From positions 88,382,609 through 88,446,608 of the forward strand of contig JARDYH010000003.1 in the NCBI GenBank assembly GCA_029215795.1: DNA of 64,000 nucleotides, read 5' to 3'. This document shows, in pieces, positions 10,151 through 22,359 of the stretch. The position numbers were made by a program, and so were the translations under genes. The notes under the pieces were generated by a model, which worked only from the letters and a program-made list of their open reading frames with translations, had not been told where the DNA came from and ran no database searches. Each line of letters opens with the position of its first letter. Position 1 is the first letter of the stretch. This DNA comes from Anniella stebbinsi (taxonomy: Eukaryota > Chordata > Lepidosauria > Squamata > Anniellidae).

Positions 10151-10629
10151 GCCTCCCCTATTCGATTTGTCTCAGGATTTTATGACCTCCATGACTATTA
10201 TAGGTCTGTCACCATTGAAGGATGGTCCTATTCATCCAGAAGGCCTTATACTAGTCTGTGCTGGACAGTATAATGATCTGGGTGCAGAAATCTTGTTGTT
10301 GTTCCTTTGTCATGGTCAAATAGGATTTAAGCCATCAAGGATCCTTGTGTGCATTAGCAGGTAGGCTATAACAATGGTCTATCACTGGAGACAGGTGGAT
10401 CTGGATGAATTTCTGATAGACTTGGAAAGTTCCTATAACAATGGCTGGTGGCTCAGTTGAGGTGGTTCCAGATTACGAGTAGAATGAAGAATTATCTGGA
10501 CTATACACCTCTTCCTCTTGTAAGAACTTGGTTTTCTGGGAAGCCATGGGTGATTGGCTTTCAGCGATCATGGTAGAATTCCTCAGTAGCTCACTGTGAC
10601 TAATTTTCAAAACACCTTGTAGATCAGGT

Positions 10630-10735
10630 TATTTGCATTTTATTCTTGCTGTAAGCTGTCCTGAGAACTGGGTTACAGAGTGGCATATAAATGTCTAAGT
10701 TAAATGAAAGAAATAAAGAAAATCCATTCCAGTCT
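10630..10735 (+). mobile_element. LINE 3' end, L2/CR1-like
   Basis: CTGTAAGCTGTCCTGAGAAC followed by a GGCATATAAATG-type ending and A/T tail matches the 3'UTR plan seen near 27240 and 62630. Confidence 0.5.
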
Positions 10736-10789
10736 CTACTCTACATTAATAATAAATAATTGATTCTGTAATCAATATATCTACATTGA

Positions 10790-11760
10790 TTACAGAATCA
10801 TTTGATGTAGCTCTGGCAGATGCTTATTCTGTTGTTATGGATGCCTTTCTATTAGCAGAGCTTGAGGATGTGGACAGAATCCATACAGATGTGAAGAAGA
10901 TCATCTGAACACTCTACCATTTTCGTTCCTGGATGGTATGGCTGCTTGAGAAAGTTTGGCCAAGTGGTTGAAAAAACAATGAAAGATCAATCCTTCTTTG
11001 AGAGAGGGCATGGGACAAATGCATTTAACATAAAACTCCAGCCTAAAACATTCTATTTGTGGCAAGGCACTCATCCATGTGGTGGAGATTCAACTGCAAG
11101 TACTTCTGGATGATCCTGACTATCAAGGTCCATTTCAATTAATGACTGATCCAGATTTGGGACTAAGACAGCCTCAGTCACCCTGGTGGACAGTTTGTGC
11201 AGGCAGCTAGACAGGAGGAGTGTGCATGGTTCTGCCGTATCTCTCCGTTGCTTCTGATACCATCAAACATGGTATATTTTTGGACAACCTAGCTGAGATG
11301 AGTCTTGATTGGCACCATGGTTCCAATCCTTCATGGAGGAAAGTCTCAAAAAGTTATTCAGGGGAGGCAGGTTCTCATGGTTTTTTAAAAAAACATCTAT
11401 ATTAAATTTCTGGAAGAGTTCATTTGGAAATTTGATGTTTGGTGTCAACAATCTGCAAATGATACAAAGGTCTATTTATACTTTCCATCATATACCAGAT
11501 CATGCATATCTTGAAACAGTATCTAAGATCAGTAATGAAGTACATGTGACACTGAGATTTAATCCAGACAAAACAGAACTGTTTTGTCAGTATGACTGCT
11601 GATTCAAGGATAGGTGTTGGCTACTCTTGCAAAATCCTCTTTTGCGTGGGGTAGCACTACCCCTTTGAATAATCAGGATTGCAGATTGAAAGCATTCTTT
11701 GACCCAGCCTTGCTCTGGAAGACCAGGTGGTACTGGGAACTAGAAATACTTTGTACAGCA
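10790..11760 (+). pseudogene. Very decayed L2 reverse transcriptase
   Basis: Scattered matches in the right order: a KFGQVVEK-like block (about 10955-10980), SVASDTIKHGIF (about 11240-11280, motif A), an ANDTKVY-like catalytic box (about 11455-11475, YADD lost), LRFNPDKTELF (about 11550-11583) and DPALLWK (about 11700). Many stops and shifts. It is an older copy of the family seen intact at 7434 and 28907. Confidence 0.6.
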
Positions 11761-11922
11761 TAGGCTGTTTCACCAACTGTGCCAAGTCCTATCCATGGTT
11801 ACATATACTTTAGTTGATGTATGTGAAGCTGCCTTTGAAATATGTTTGAAAACTCCAGCTGGCAGAAAACACAGCAGGTAAGTTTGACCAGAGCTGGCTT
11901 TTATGGAGCATATGTAGGGTGA

Positions 11923-12010
11923 CCATATTTTGGAAATCAAAAAGGAGGATAACATGGCTGGCCCCCAAGAGGACGTGCCCACCAAACATAGCCTTGGTCA
12001 CATGTCTGAT
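11923..12010. mobile_element. hAT-type MITE end, TAGGGTGACCATAT
   Basis: TAGGGTGACCATATTTTGG followed by an AAAAAGGAGGA block shares its terminal words with the nested-palindrome family at 13264-18299, but the interior differs (GGCTGGCCCCCAAGAGGACG). Probably a sister family using the same ends; the right end is not certain. Confidence 0.5.
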
Positions 12011-12029
12011 TTTACAGCACACAATCAAG

Positions 12030-13255
12030 ACAAACCTGTTCTATACAACATCTTGATGTTAAAATCACTGAAATAAAGAACAAGTGAGACATTCAACGTA
12101 TCTGAAATTAACTTTACTCACTCCTACTTTTGTAGCTTTTGTTGTACTTCGAAGCTTTTGCTATACTGTGTGTGATACAGTCTCCCCTTCCGTCAAACAT
12201 CTTTTCTGACTGCAAATCCTTCACTGGATGACCATAGTCTCACCTTTCCTAACATTTCACATTCATTCCCCATTACCTTTCTCATATCCATACTCACAGA
12301 TTCAACATACTGCTACCACTGAACAAATGAAGCAGTTGACAAGTACATAAAAATCTAGTACAACAAACTAGCAACCTAGCATTCAGAAAGAATATAAAAT
12401 ACTATTACTCTGCAAACATCAGCCATGGAACAAAATGGACTAAAGCCTTGTTGCAGTCACTTCTCACTAGCACCTTTTAGCTTGTTTCAACTTCTGGTTT
12501 ATCAGTGATTAACTAATCTAAAACAATGTCATTATACCTCTGGTTCATTAGCTATGTAAAAAAGACCATGGTCAGTAGCAATACAAAGAAAGGCCAGAAT
12601 GGATGCCCATTATAGCAATGCTAGACAAGGATCTTTCCCTCCTTTTATCCAAATATCTCCTGAATTTACACTGCCTCAGTGAGCAGAGAATGGAAATCCC
12701 AATCTGGGACCCAAAGAAAACTGCCCAAAGAAACTTCAGAAATAAGTCTTGTTGATTTCAATAAAGCTTACTCCCAGATAAATGAATATAGGATTGCAGC
12801 CTCTTCACATCTGTTCATCTTACTTTAGCAAGTGCAAGCCCCTCCTGTCAAGGACAACTATGCACTCACCAGAACCTGGCCTCATGGATCATGCAACCAA
12901 CAGGTGCTCTCCAGAAAGATGATTTTAGAGCCTCATAAATCCAGACACACTCAAACCAGTCAAGTCAAGCCAAGCCACACTATGCACTTATATATTATCT
13001 TGCTAGGACAGAACAATTCTGGGACAAGACTATACTTTGCAATCGACCAGACATAACAGTCATAAACAAAAAGAAAAACACACCGACCTCATTGACATAG
13101 CAATACCCAATGACAAAAATGTTGCAGAAAAGGAAGAGGAAAAGGGAGAGAAATATAAACCACTGGCTATGAAAGTTAAATAACTATGGCCACAGGAAAA
13201 AGTTACAATTATCCCATTAGTCACATCAGTCAACAGCATCACATCAAAAAATATA
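12030..13255. other. No supported gene
   Basis: Intronic DNA. A short TTACTCCCAGATAAATG/GGATTGCAGCC motif at 12765-12800 recurs near 15430-15535 and 32645-32730 and is probably an old repeat scrap. Confidence 0.45.
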
Positions 13256-13263
13256 CAGAAAAC

Positions 13264-13582
13264 TAGGCTGACCATATGAAAAGGAGGACAGGGCTCATGT
13301 AACTTTAACAGTTGTACAGAAAAGGGAATTTCAGCAGGCATAATTTGTATGCAATTTGTACCTGGTGAAATTCCCTCTTCATTACAACATTAAAGCTGCA
13401 GGGGCCTTGCCCTCTTTTGTATCTAGTCACTCTAGTATAGTGCCTGCAACTTTAATTGTTGTGATGTAGAGGGGATTTCACCAGGCACTAATTGCATACA
13501 AATGACGCCAGCTGAAATTCCCTTTTCTCTGCAACTGTTAAAGTTACATGAGTCCTGTCCTCCTTTTCATATGGTCAGCTTA
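13264..13582 (+). mobile_element. Nested-palindrome hAT-type MITE, copy 1
   Basis: Terminal repeat TAGGCTGACCATATGAAAAG, with the inverse at the right end. Perfect 8-bp target duplication CAGAAAAC at 13256-13263 and 13583-13590. Inside the outer arms lies a second inverted pair (CCTGGTGAAATTCCCTC ... inverse) around an asymmetric centre that reads GCAGGGGCCTTGCCCTC then CTAGTATAGTGCCTGC. Length 319 bp, no coding capacity. Confidence 0.9.
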
Positions 13583-13749
13583 CAGAAAACCTCCAGAAAC
13601 TGGGCCTACCAGAATACATCCACACCAACATGCAGAAAGCAGTCATAATATGCTCAATCGTCAGGAAATTCCTGAATCAATAAAAGACAGCATCACTTGT
13701 TAAAGCCCGTCATGTCCATCTAGAAAAACCGCCTCGAGTGAGAAAGAGA

Positions 13750-13783
13750 TTATTATTATTATTATTATTATTAATAATAATAA
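13750..13783. repeat. ATT/AAT microsatellite
   Basis: ATT units switch to AAT units, forming a short perfect hairpin. Confidence 0.85.
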
Positions 13784-14258
13784 TGGCAACCCTGTTAATT
13801 TTTTTAAAGATTTTTTTTTAAGAAGGATGAAAAATTATCAGCAATTGTTACAAAATTAAGGCCATGCCAATTATATCAAACAAATTGGAGAGGAAAGTCT
13901 ATGGGTCAAAATGCATTATTTAAACAACGAATTACTATCTTCTAGCACCAGCTAGACACCCACCTCTCCTTTGCACTATGGAGCAAGCAGGCACAAATAA
14001 CTCAAGCAAGTGAGCCAAATCACATACCACAGAGGATGGCTAAAAACAACTACCTTTGTTGGGAAGGAATTTCCTTCATGACTCAAAATTCCTGATCCCA
14101 GGAAAACTTGCTCATATTGGCATAGGTTGAGATATTTTGCTGGTCAGGATTTTTCTTAGTAGAACTCCAGTGGAAATACCTTAATGGGAGACTTGCCAGT
14201 GAGATACTGTGGCAAAGCAGTTGTAAAGCCAAGGCCATGTATATTTACTCAGAATTAA

Positions 14259-14552
14259 TAATAATAATAATAATAATAATATATTTATTTATCACCCGCC
14301 TCTCCCAACGGATTGAGGCGGGGAACAACACCAAACACAAAATACAAAAACTGATTAAAAGCAGATAAAACCAGTACATCATTAAAACACCAATAAAACA
14401 CCAATAAAACACTTTAAAATTCATCTAGGTAGGCCTGCCGGAAGAGATCAGTCTTTATAGATCTTTTAAATTCCTGAAGACTAGTAAGTTGGCGAATCTC
14501 TCCCGGCAGGTCATTCCACAATCTGGGAGCGCCAGAAGAGAAGTCCCACAGA
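14259..14552 (-). mobile_element. L2 LINE 3' end, antisense
   Basis: AAT tail (14259-14280), then the CCCGCCTC ... GAGGCGGG hairpin (14295-14322), 3'UTR, and the end of the ORF read on the minus strand (block WNDLPGEIRQL, then LIKTDLFRQAYL-like). Same family as 28754-30011 but shorter. Confidence 0.8.
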
Positions 14553-14584
14553 GTTCCATGAGATTTACTCCAAGGGTTCCAACT

Positions 14585-14980
14585 ATTTTATTTATTTATT
14601 TATTACATTTATGTACCGCCCAATAGCCGAAGCTCTCTGGGCGGTTCAACAAAAGTTAAAACCATCAACAAAACAGTATAAAAACACGATATAAAAATAC
14701 AATATAAAAACACAACCAGGGTAAAACAGCATAGCAATACAGATTTAAAATACAGGTTTAAAGTACAGATTTAAACAGCAGAGTTAAAAGAAAATGATAA
14801 TAAACTGTTAAAATATTGTGGGAATAAGAAGGTCTTCACCTGGTGTCGAAAGTAGTATAATGTAATTGCCAGGCGAACCTCTCTAGGGAGCTCATTCCAC
14901 AGCCGCTGTGCTACAGCAGAGAAAGCCCTCCTCCTAGTAGCTACTATGTGTACATGGGATTGCTGCCACTTACTGTTATC
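14585..14980 (-). mobile_element. LINE 3' end of a second L2/CR1-like family, antisense
   Basis: TTTA-repeat tail, then hairpin ACCGCCCA ... TGGGCGGT (14616-14645), a T/A-rich 3'UTR, and on the minus strand the C-terminus ATRRRAFSAVAQRLWNELP with REVRLAI. The hairpin matches those at 37997 and 50071. Confidence 0.78.
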
Positions 14981-15300
14981 TAGGCTGACTATATGAAAAG
15001 GAGGACAGGGCTCATGTAACTTTAACAGTTGTAGAGAAAGGGGAATTTCAGCCAGCGTCATTTGTATGCAATTCGTACCTGGTGAAATTCCCTCTTCACT
15101 ACAACAGTTAAAGCTGCAGGGGCCCTGCCCTCTTTTGTTTCTGGTCACTCTAGTATAGTGCCTGCAACTTTAACTGTTGTGATGAAGAGAGGATTTCAAC
15201 AGGTACTAGTTGCATACAAATGACGCTGACTGAAATTCCCTTTTCTCTACAACTGTTAAAGTTACATGAGCCCTGTCCTCCTTTTCATATGGTCAGCCTA
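14981..15300 (+). mobile_element. Nested-palindrome hAT-type MITE, copy 2
   Basis: Same structure as the copy at 13264. Perfect 8-bp target duplication CTGTTATC at 14973-14980 and 15301-15308. It appears to have landed in or just beside the antisense LINE 3' end at 14585-14980. Confidence 0.9.
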
Positions 15301-15309
15301 CTGTTATCA

Positions 15310-16428
15310 CAACTTAGCCACAGTTTCCATTGAAAAAGAATATTAATGACTCCCATTCCAGGCAGAAGTTTCCTGACATGTGAGGCTAAAGATCATGCAA
15401 AAGGATGAGTTGGCAGAAGGTAACATTTCAATAGGACAGTTGGGCTGCAATCCAATTACACTTTCCTGGGAGTGAGCCTCACTGAACATAGGTGGGACTT
15501 ACTTCTGAGTAAACAAACACAGGATGGTACTGTTAAACATTTGAATCAGTAGGACATAAAAATGCTTAATTTCAACAGTACAGTGTCCACAGTATTTAAT
15601 GGGAAGTAAAAGTTTTAAATTCCTCTACACTTTCAATTAGGAACTAAACTTCGTTTTCCAAGTATTTGCCCTTTCTTTTTGTTCCCCAAAATAGGTGTGC
15701 CCCTTACTCACAAACAAAACCAAACTATCTTCCCAATGACCCAAACAAAGTTGACTGCTAATTTTTAGAAGACACAGAACCCAAAATCTTGACTGAACTT
15801 TGGTTACAGCCCACAAAATTCCAAACATGTGCTTTATTTTTCTCTCTCTGCCACCCCCATCCCTTGGCCCAGATCTCTTTCCTACCATTTTCCTTGCTCC
15901 TCAGATTCCATCGTCAATCAGCCCAGTCTCAAAATGCATCGGGCATCGGCATACTTTTCCTCCTCCCGCCACCCCCAAGAAGCACCCGCTCACTCACTCA
16001 CCCCTGCCCTTACAGAAAGTCCTCACGATGAGGTAGGGGGATGAGCGTATGTGTGTGCAGGCACAAGCAGCGGCAGCCCGGTTTCCCCAGGCCTGTGAAG
16101 TTATACCACCTCTATTTTTCCTATATCTGTGGCTGCAAACGAATGGCAGTTAATTGCAAATAATACAACAGCACCTTCTAGTGACATTATAATGGAACAC
16201 ATAGAATTTCCCAAGGGAAAAAAGAAAGAAAAAAACATGCGGAAAGGAGCTGATCTAAACCCACAAGGAATCCGGAAACAGAAGCCCCAGTAAAGTTACA
16301 GGGTTTTTGCCTAGTGTAGAAATGCTTGAATTTTTATTGAACTCAGTGGAACCTAAATCTCAATAAATATGTGTAAGATAGCATTGCATCATACTGGGTC
16401 AGTGCAGACTTAATGCTGTCCAACTGCC
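15310..16428. other. No supported gene; one old repeat scrap
   Basis: At 15431-15535 a GGGCTGCAATCC ... GTGGGACTTACTTCTGAGTA motif recurs elsewhere in the window and is probably an ancient repeat. The rest is unremarkable. GC rises slightly at 15950-16090 but I see no exon. Confidence 0.4.
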
Positions 16429-16747
16429 TAGGCTGACCATATGAAAGGAGGACAGGGCTCCTGTAACTTTAACAGTTGTAAAGAAAAGGGAATTTCAGCC
16501 AGTGTCATTTGTGTGCAATTAGTTCCTGGTGAAATTCCCTCTTCATCACACCAGTTAAAGTTGCAGGGGCCCTGCCTTCTTTTGTATCTGGTCACTCTAG
16601 TATAGTGCCTGCAACTTTAACTGTTGTGATGAAGAGGGAATTTTACCAGGAACTAATTGCATACAAATGGCACTGGCTGAAATTCCCTTTTCTCTACAAC
16701 TGTTAAAGATACAGGAGCCCTGTCCTCCTTTTCATATGGTCAGCCTA
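16429..16747 (+). mobile_element. Nested-palindrome hAT-type MITE, copy 3
   Basis: Same structure and centre orientation as copies 1 and 2. Perfect 8-bp target duplication CAACTGCC at 16421-16428 and 16748-16755. Confidence 0.9.
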
Positions 16748-16755
16748 CAACTGCC

Positions 16756-17767
16756 AAAACATGACTGGGAATGCCAAGCAGACTCATACGTTCCTTCCTC
16801 ATCCCTCTAACAATGGCACACACACACTAGTAAACGCCAAACCATGGTTTAAAATGATGGTCAAAAGCAGGTTTGCAACTGTAGCTTGGAACTAACTTTG
16901 GTTACCAGACACATTACTGTAGAAATAATACCAACCATAGTTATCCCCATAACTAAAAGGAAAGGAGGGAATGCCCACATAAGGCAGGGAAAGGGGTGTG
17001 GGGAAAGAAGCATGTGAGCTACAAGGTATTGTACATTATCTGGTGATTGGACAGTGTTGCCTTTACACTAAGCTATTGAACCTGCAGACAGAGTTGTCTT
17101 TCAGCGCTGATTTATAGGCATGGTTAAAAAAAGATAAATTCTCAGAGGACTATGTTGAATAAGAAGAATATAAGTATAGGAAATAAATAAATATCATTAT
17201 TATGGAAGCTACTTGCAGATTCAGTTTGGGATGGCTGGCATGAGGAACTCCACAAGGTAACATTCTGACATAAGTAAGTTCCAAATCCTTATGCATTTCA
17301 TGTGCAGCTAATCTATAGATTTGCTCAAGTGCACTCACAACCTTAAGATGGAAACCATCAGAATTCTGGGGCAAAACATGGATTGACATGTTTGATACTG
17401 AAATGCTGAGTATAATTTTTTTTGTTTTTACACATCACGTTGTTTAAAAAATGTACACATGGATGAATTAATACTTTGGAGTGTTACTTTGGCATCAACA
17501 CACTTTTAATAAGATGTTTTATTGGATTCAAAAATGTATTTTTGTTATATTAACCTATATGTAAAAATTAATGAGTTTATGATTCATTTACTCGTTGTAA
17601 ATTCTTGGCAGATTTATATAAAACCTTATGCCAACCAAGCTTTTCATGAAAGTTTTGAAGTATGGATACAAGGTCATTGGGAAAAAATGTAGTTCATTGA
17701 TTAGAAAAGTAACCTAACAGTAGGATCTTAAGAAGCAGTTGGCAATTACATTTTCAGGCAGGCCTGC
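16756..17767. other. No supported gene
   Basis: AT-rich intron sequence; an AAACCATGGTTTAAA palindrome lies at 16839-16853 and nothing else can be named. Confidence 0.45.
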
Positions 17768-18366
17768 TCTTAGAAAATATGAGGAAAAGGCTGGCTAGCC
17801 AGATGCTCTGCTTCGGAAATACCTCCAACATTGCACCACACTGTTGTATTCTATATACCGGGGGGAGGCAACTTGTAGGTCAAAACATCTGGAGGACCAC
17901 AATTCCCATGTCCTTGCCTGCACAGCCAATGGTGAGGGATAATGGGAGTAGTAGCCCATGCCCATGCTGCTATATACTATAGGGTGACCAGATAAAATCC
18001 AGGTCAGGGCTCATGTAACTTTAACAGTTGTAGAGAAAAGGGAATTTCAGCCAGTGTCATTTGTATGCAATTAGTTCCTGGTGAAATTCCCTCTTCATCA
18101 CCACAGTTAAAGTTGCAGGCACTATACTAGAGTGACCATATACAAAAGAAGGCAGGGCCCCTGCAACTTTAACAGTTACGATGAAGAGGGAATTTCACCA
18201 GGAACTAATTGCATACAAATGACACTGGCTGAAATTCCCTTTTCTCTACAACTGTTAAAGTTACAGGAGCCCTGACCTGGATTTTATCTGGTCAGCCTAA
18301 TATACTATACATTTGTTTTTGTTTGTTTGTTTTTACTTATGTGTTTGGGTAGAAGTTTCTATCCAG
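17768..18366 (+). repeat. Duplicated segment A (paralogue of 26889-27191)
   Basis: From TCTTAGAAAATATGAGG to TTTCTATCCAG this matches 26889-27191 closely, apart from the MITE at 17980-18299, one copy of its target duplication and an approximately 25-base deletion near 17963. It may be a small segmental duplication or two copies of an unnamed interspersed repeat. It contains a hAT-type palindrome remnant (about 17860-17970). Confidence 0.8.
17980..18299 (-). mobile_element. Nested-palindrome hAT-type MITE, copy 4, flipped centre
   Basis: Perfect 8-bp target duplication ATATACTA at 17972-17979 and 18300-18307. The centre reads GCAGGCACTATACTAGAGTG, the reverse complement of the other three, so the element lies in the opposite orientation. 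Both outer ends carry CAGATAAAATCCAGGTCAGG in place of CATATGAAAAGGAGGACAGG. It sits inside a segment whose paralogue at 26889-27191 lacks it. Confidence 0.9.
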
Positions 18367-18369
18367 AAG

Positions 18370-19130
18370 CTCCACGTGCTTAATGGATAACAGTTGCTTC
18401 TACTGCCATTTCTATGATGTCCCCACTGCAAACCAAGAATTCAGCAAGGACCTCATGAAAGAGGGCACTAGCTATCAATCATTTGACTAATTAGTGAGAC
18501 GACAATGAAATAATTTTTTAAATTGCTTTAAATACTACCAACATCATGTGTTCATATTGCTTCCTGGAAACATCTACCCAAGAAGCAGCCTAATAGGCAT
18601 TCTTGGGCACTGCACATGCTATTTTTGAGAATAACATGACATTTACCAAAATGAATTTTTGGAGTACGTGGACTGTTTGTTATTGCTCAAACATGTCAGC
18701 TTAGGAGGAGGAGGAGGAGGAGGAGGAGGAGGAGGAGGAGGAGATTTCATTCCAATATTTAACTGGAGATACATTTTGATTAGGTCCAAACAAGCTGAAA
18801 TGGCCAATCTATAAAATCATATCTGAGATCAAGGGCTAGTTTGTAAAACTATCAATACAACACAGCACACCACAGCCTAAGGGAAGTAAACATGTGTTAT
18901 ATGTCCCTGGAACAGAACCAAGGAGACAACTAAACCAAATACCTTGCTAATTCTGGCACAGCTTCATTGTTAGGTTTCTTTTTTCTTTTACAGTTTTACA
19001 ATATTGAAGGTTTGGAAAAGACCAATGGACCAATGAAGAGAACATAAAATTACCTCTGAGACAATCAACGCCAAATTATATTTGCTTGCATGAAGATTAA
19101 TACGTGTATAGAAGCAAGGACTGCTATGCG
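18370..19130. other. No supported gene
   Basis: Apart from the AGG tract at 18703-18743, I see nothing to annotate. Confidence 0.45.
18703..18743 (+). repeat. GGA microsatellite
   Basis: About 13 uninterrupted AGG units. Confidence 0.92.
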
Positions 19131-19141
19131 ATGCTTATAGG

Positions 19142-19532
19142 GGTGGATAAATCTGTCTGGTTCACTTTTTATCATGTTGCATTTTTTTCAAGCACGTTTG
19201 GTTCATCCCTTTGTGTATCAGTTTGCAAATGTTCTTTTTAAAGTTTGCATGAAAACTCATGTGAATTTTAGTATGGAATTTCCCATTATACATTTTTGCA
19301 AACACTTTCCCCTAATATATAACTTTCTGAATGCCATTTTTCCTAATGTATGCATTTTTGTATGCAATTTTCCTTAATTTGCACATTTTTGTATACATTT
19401 TTTTCACAAGCAACTTTGCACAAATTGAAGGGAGATTGTGTTCTGGTTCACATATTAGTTCAGAAAGTATAAATGCGATTTGTTCATATTAAAATTTATG
19501 TGAACCAAATGAATTTAACCCCATCCCTGTAT
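19142..19532. mobile_element. AT-rich MITE with GGGGTGGATAAAT ends
   Basis: Left AGGGGTGGATAAATCTGTC and GGTTCAC pair with right GTGAACCAAATGAATTTAAC and CCCATCCCT. Between them lie repeated words (TTTTTGTATGCAATTTTCC, TAATGTATGCATTTTTG). It resembles 22805-23100 and 3130-3475. Confidence 0.55.
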
Positions 19533-19534
19533 GC

Positions 19535-21555
19535 TTATCTTGTTAATGGAGTAGTACAGAGACTTTCCCTCCCCCCCATAGCTAACAGTAGTTTAGGAGA
19601 AGGGCAATATTTAAATTGAGAAAAATTTAATCCCCTCATACCCTAGTGCGATAGCCTTGATCCAAATTTGGGAGGCCCTACAGCTGTTTTTAATGAAAGG
19701 AAATGACTGTCATAGATCTTTTAGCATCCTGCAGGCTGGTCCTATGTTTTTAGCATTGAAAGCGTGAACCTAGGAGGAACTTAATATTCCAGCGTGCCTC
19801 CAAAATGACTGCATATAATGTGTTTGTAAAGCACTATCATATATGTCTTAATAAACTGTTACCATGGGAGTGCAACTGAAAAGCTGATCAAACTTGCCTT
19901 ATTTATATCACTGTAGCTCAGTTGGTTCAAGCCATATTTACCATTGTTGCAACTATGCAGAATTATCAAAACAAGACACCTAACATATTTTAGATAATAT
20001 TTGTGGAGGACATATACATTATAATATCAGAAAAATGTATTTCACGTGTATCTATGCAGACAGAGTTATATATTACAGCAATTCAAAAGAGAAATAAAGA
20101 AGAAATGCTTGTCTATATGCTCTGCTCCTCTCAGATGAGCCTAGGCCCCGTATTTCAGGGCAGGAGGAAGAAGACAGTGTTTCCACCACAATGGAGTCCT
20201 CAGGTAAATAGGAGAAAATAAGGGGAAATATTCTGAGGTCTTTATTGGAGCGTGGGCTAAATCTGAGTTTCTTGGTGAAACCAGGGATTGCTCCCCAACT
20301 GACTTGTTATTATAGATCATTGTTTTTGTCGAAAACAAACACCATCAATACGATTCATTGACAGATGAGAACTCCTATCTGCATTAACCGACCCAAGATA
20401 TGGTTCTTGGTTTGTGTGTGTGTGCAGGCGTGTACATGTGTATAATCCCTTTCAGGCCTTACACTTCATGCTTTCCCTGAAGGTGCGGATTCAAGCAAGC
20501 TAGCCATGCTCCCAATGTCTGTGTGCATTGGGGCTTTCATGCGATTAAAAGAATCCTTGCACAATTGGGGTTCTTGATCATTTGAAAGCCTGTACGCATG
20601 TATATCTGTATATGTTTTACTGACCCCCCCCCATTTTCCCGAAGATCGTTTTTCCCCCTGAAAAATTCAACAGCTTTGGATTATGAAATATTTTCTTTTA
20701 CAATTTAAGACAAAATATTTATATATTGTTACCCAGCCTTTACTCCCCCAAGATGATTTCTAAAAACTATATAATAGGAACACTCATACAGAAAGACCAG
20801 TGATGTAAAATGTCTGGAAATAATGAAGCCATGGGGTAAAATGTTTTTTTAATCCTCTCTGTAAGATTCCCAGTATAGTTATTTCTTGCATTCCTTATTA
20901 AAATTATTGATCTAAAGTATATTTTACTGATTGACATTTATGCTCAGTTTCCCAATATATGAGTAGAGTCACCATTGTGCATTCCTGACAATAAGGCTAT
21001 TTCTAAATGAAGGAATTATTGTGCTCTCATGATTGTTTAGTCACGGAAGTTCATGGTTCCTTTCCACAACGTTGTCAACCTCCAGTGCCTCTCCTGCTGT
21101 TTTAAAGCTTTATTCTGCCATTTTATAAATTGCCAAAAATGCATCAATAAATATAAGCCGCCATCAAAGCGGTGTGTACTTCTGGAATCATGCAATGTCA
21201 CAACACCATCTATTGGCTGTATAAATGAAATATATGAAACTTGCTCACAATAAAATGGAAAAAGGGGCCAGCGCATGTATCTGTGCTTAGCGTAATCACG
21301 CAAAGACATGGGAAGATGAAGTCCCAGTAACGATGCAGGACTTTTGCTTGAATGTAGAGAAGCCCTAAAAGTGCATCCCTGACAGTTTGGGTTTTGTTTT
21401 TGATGCTGGAGCAGTCATTTAATGTAGTTCTAATCCATTCAGACAATAATTGCAAATTTACTGAGTTTACTTTTAACAGTTTTAAAATATAATGATAATT
21501 TATGAGCAGATTAAGCTAAACATAAAATAACGTTAGCAACAGAAAGGCTACTATA
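19535..21555. other. No supported gene
   Basis: Intronic DNA with short C and GT tracts. No frame or repeat is recognisable. Confidence 0.45.
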
Positions 21556-21566
21556 TGTCCCTAAAG

Positions 21567-21705
21567 CAGTCCTCCCCAACCTGATGCCCTCCAGATGTTT
21601 TAGACTTCAGTGCCCAATGTTCCTGACCATTGGTCATACTGCCTGAGGCTGATGGTAGAAGCTGAAGTCCAAAATATCTGTAAGGCACCAGGTTGAGGAA
21701 GACTG
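21567..21705. mobile_element. hAT-type palindromic MITE
   Basis: Ends CAGTCCTCCCCAACCTG and CAGGTTGAGGAAGACTG are inverted copies. Arms contain CCCTCCAGATGTTTTAGACT and its inverse. Flanks CCCTAAAG and TCTTAAGG match at 5 of 8, a worn 8-bp target duplication. Relatives: 4590, 17860, 26985, 46470 and 48510. Confidence 0.68.
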
Positions 21706-22359
21706 TCTTAAGGCAACAAAGTGACTTTAGATTTGTAAAGAGCGGTAAAAAAATGAGTACTGTTTATTTTTCTATTATTTCCTAAATTACCTTTTTTTCA
21801 CACCAGAAAAAAAAGCATTTTTCCATCGCCTCAAAATTTCTGAAAATTTTACATCTCTAAGCATAACCCCAAATAGTTATTTCTAGGCTCCCCAGAAACC
21901 TGAAATCTGTTGTTGTGTGTGTGTGTAGTCCAAGACAAACTGATTACTACAAATTGGGGATTTCTGCACACAAACAGTGAAAACATGAGGCATGAAATTT
22001 ACCTCATAAGAGAGGCCAACATTCCAGCACAGAGCAAGCCAAGCATCACAGCGGATGGAATGTGGGGGTGTGGAAGTAACATTGCTTCTTCAGGCTTGGC
22101 TTTGGGGGAGGAGGCATTTTCAATAGCAGTTAGAAACCCAGGTCTATAGTCGCAGAAGGTTCATTTACTAGTATATACACAATAGTATTATTAACTACCC
22201 AAAGAGAAATAGCTAAAGTTGATGAGCCTAACAAGATGTCAGCATTTTGCAAAACCATTAAATAGGATTTGGAAAAAAACTTTCTAGAAGTCATGTATAA
22301 CTTAGCTGGCACAGCAATAATATCAAATTTCAGCTCATATCTGCTAAGGATTACTGTTA

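Noticed and set aside
13264..18299. Repeated ~320 bp units as a CRISPR-like or satellite array.
   Set aside because: Units are 1.2-1.7 kb apart, each with its own 8-bp target duplication, and are palindromic. They are independent transposon insertions.
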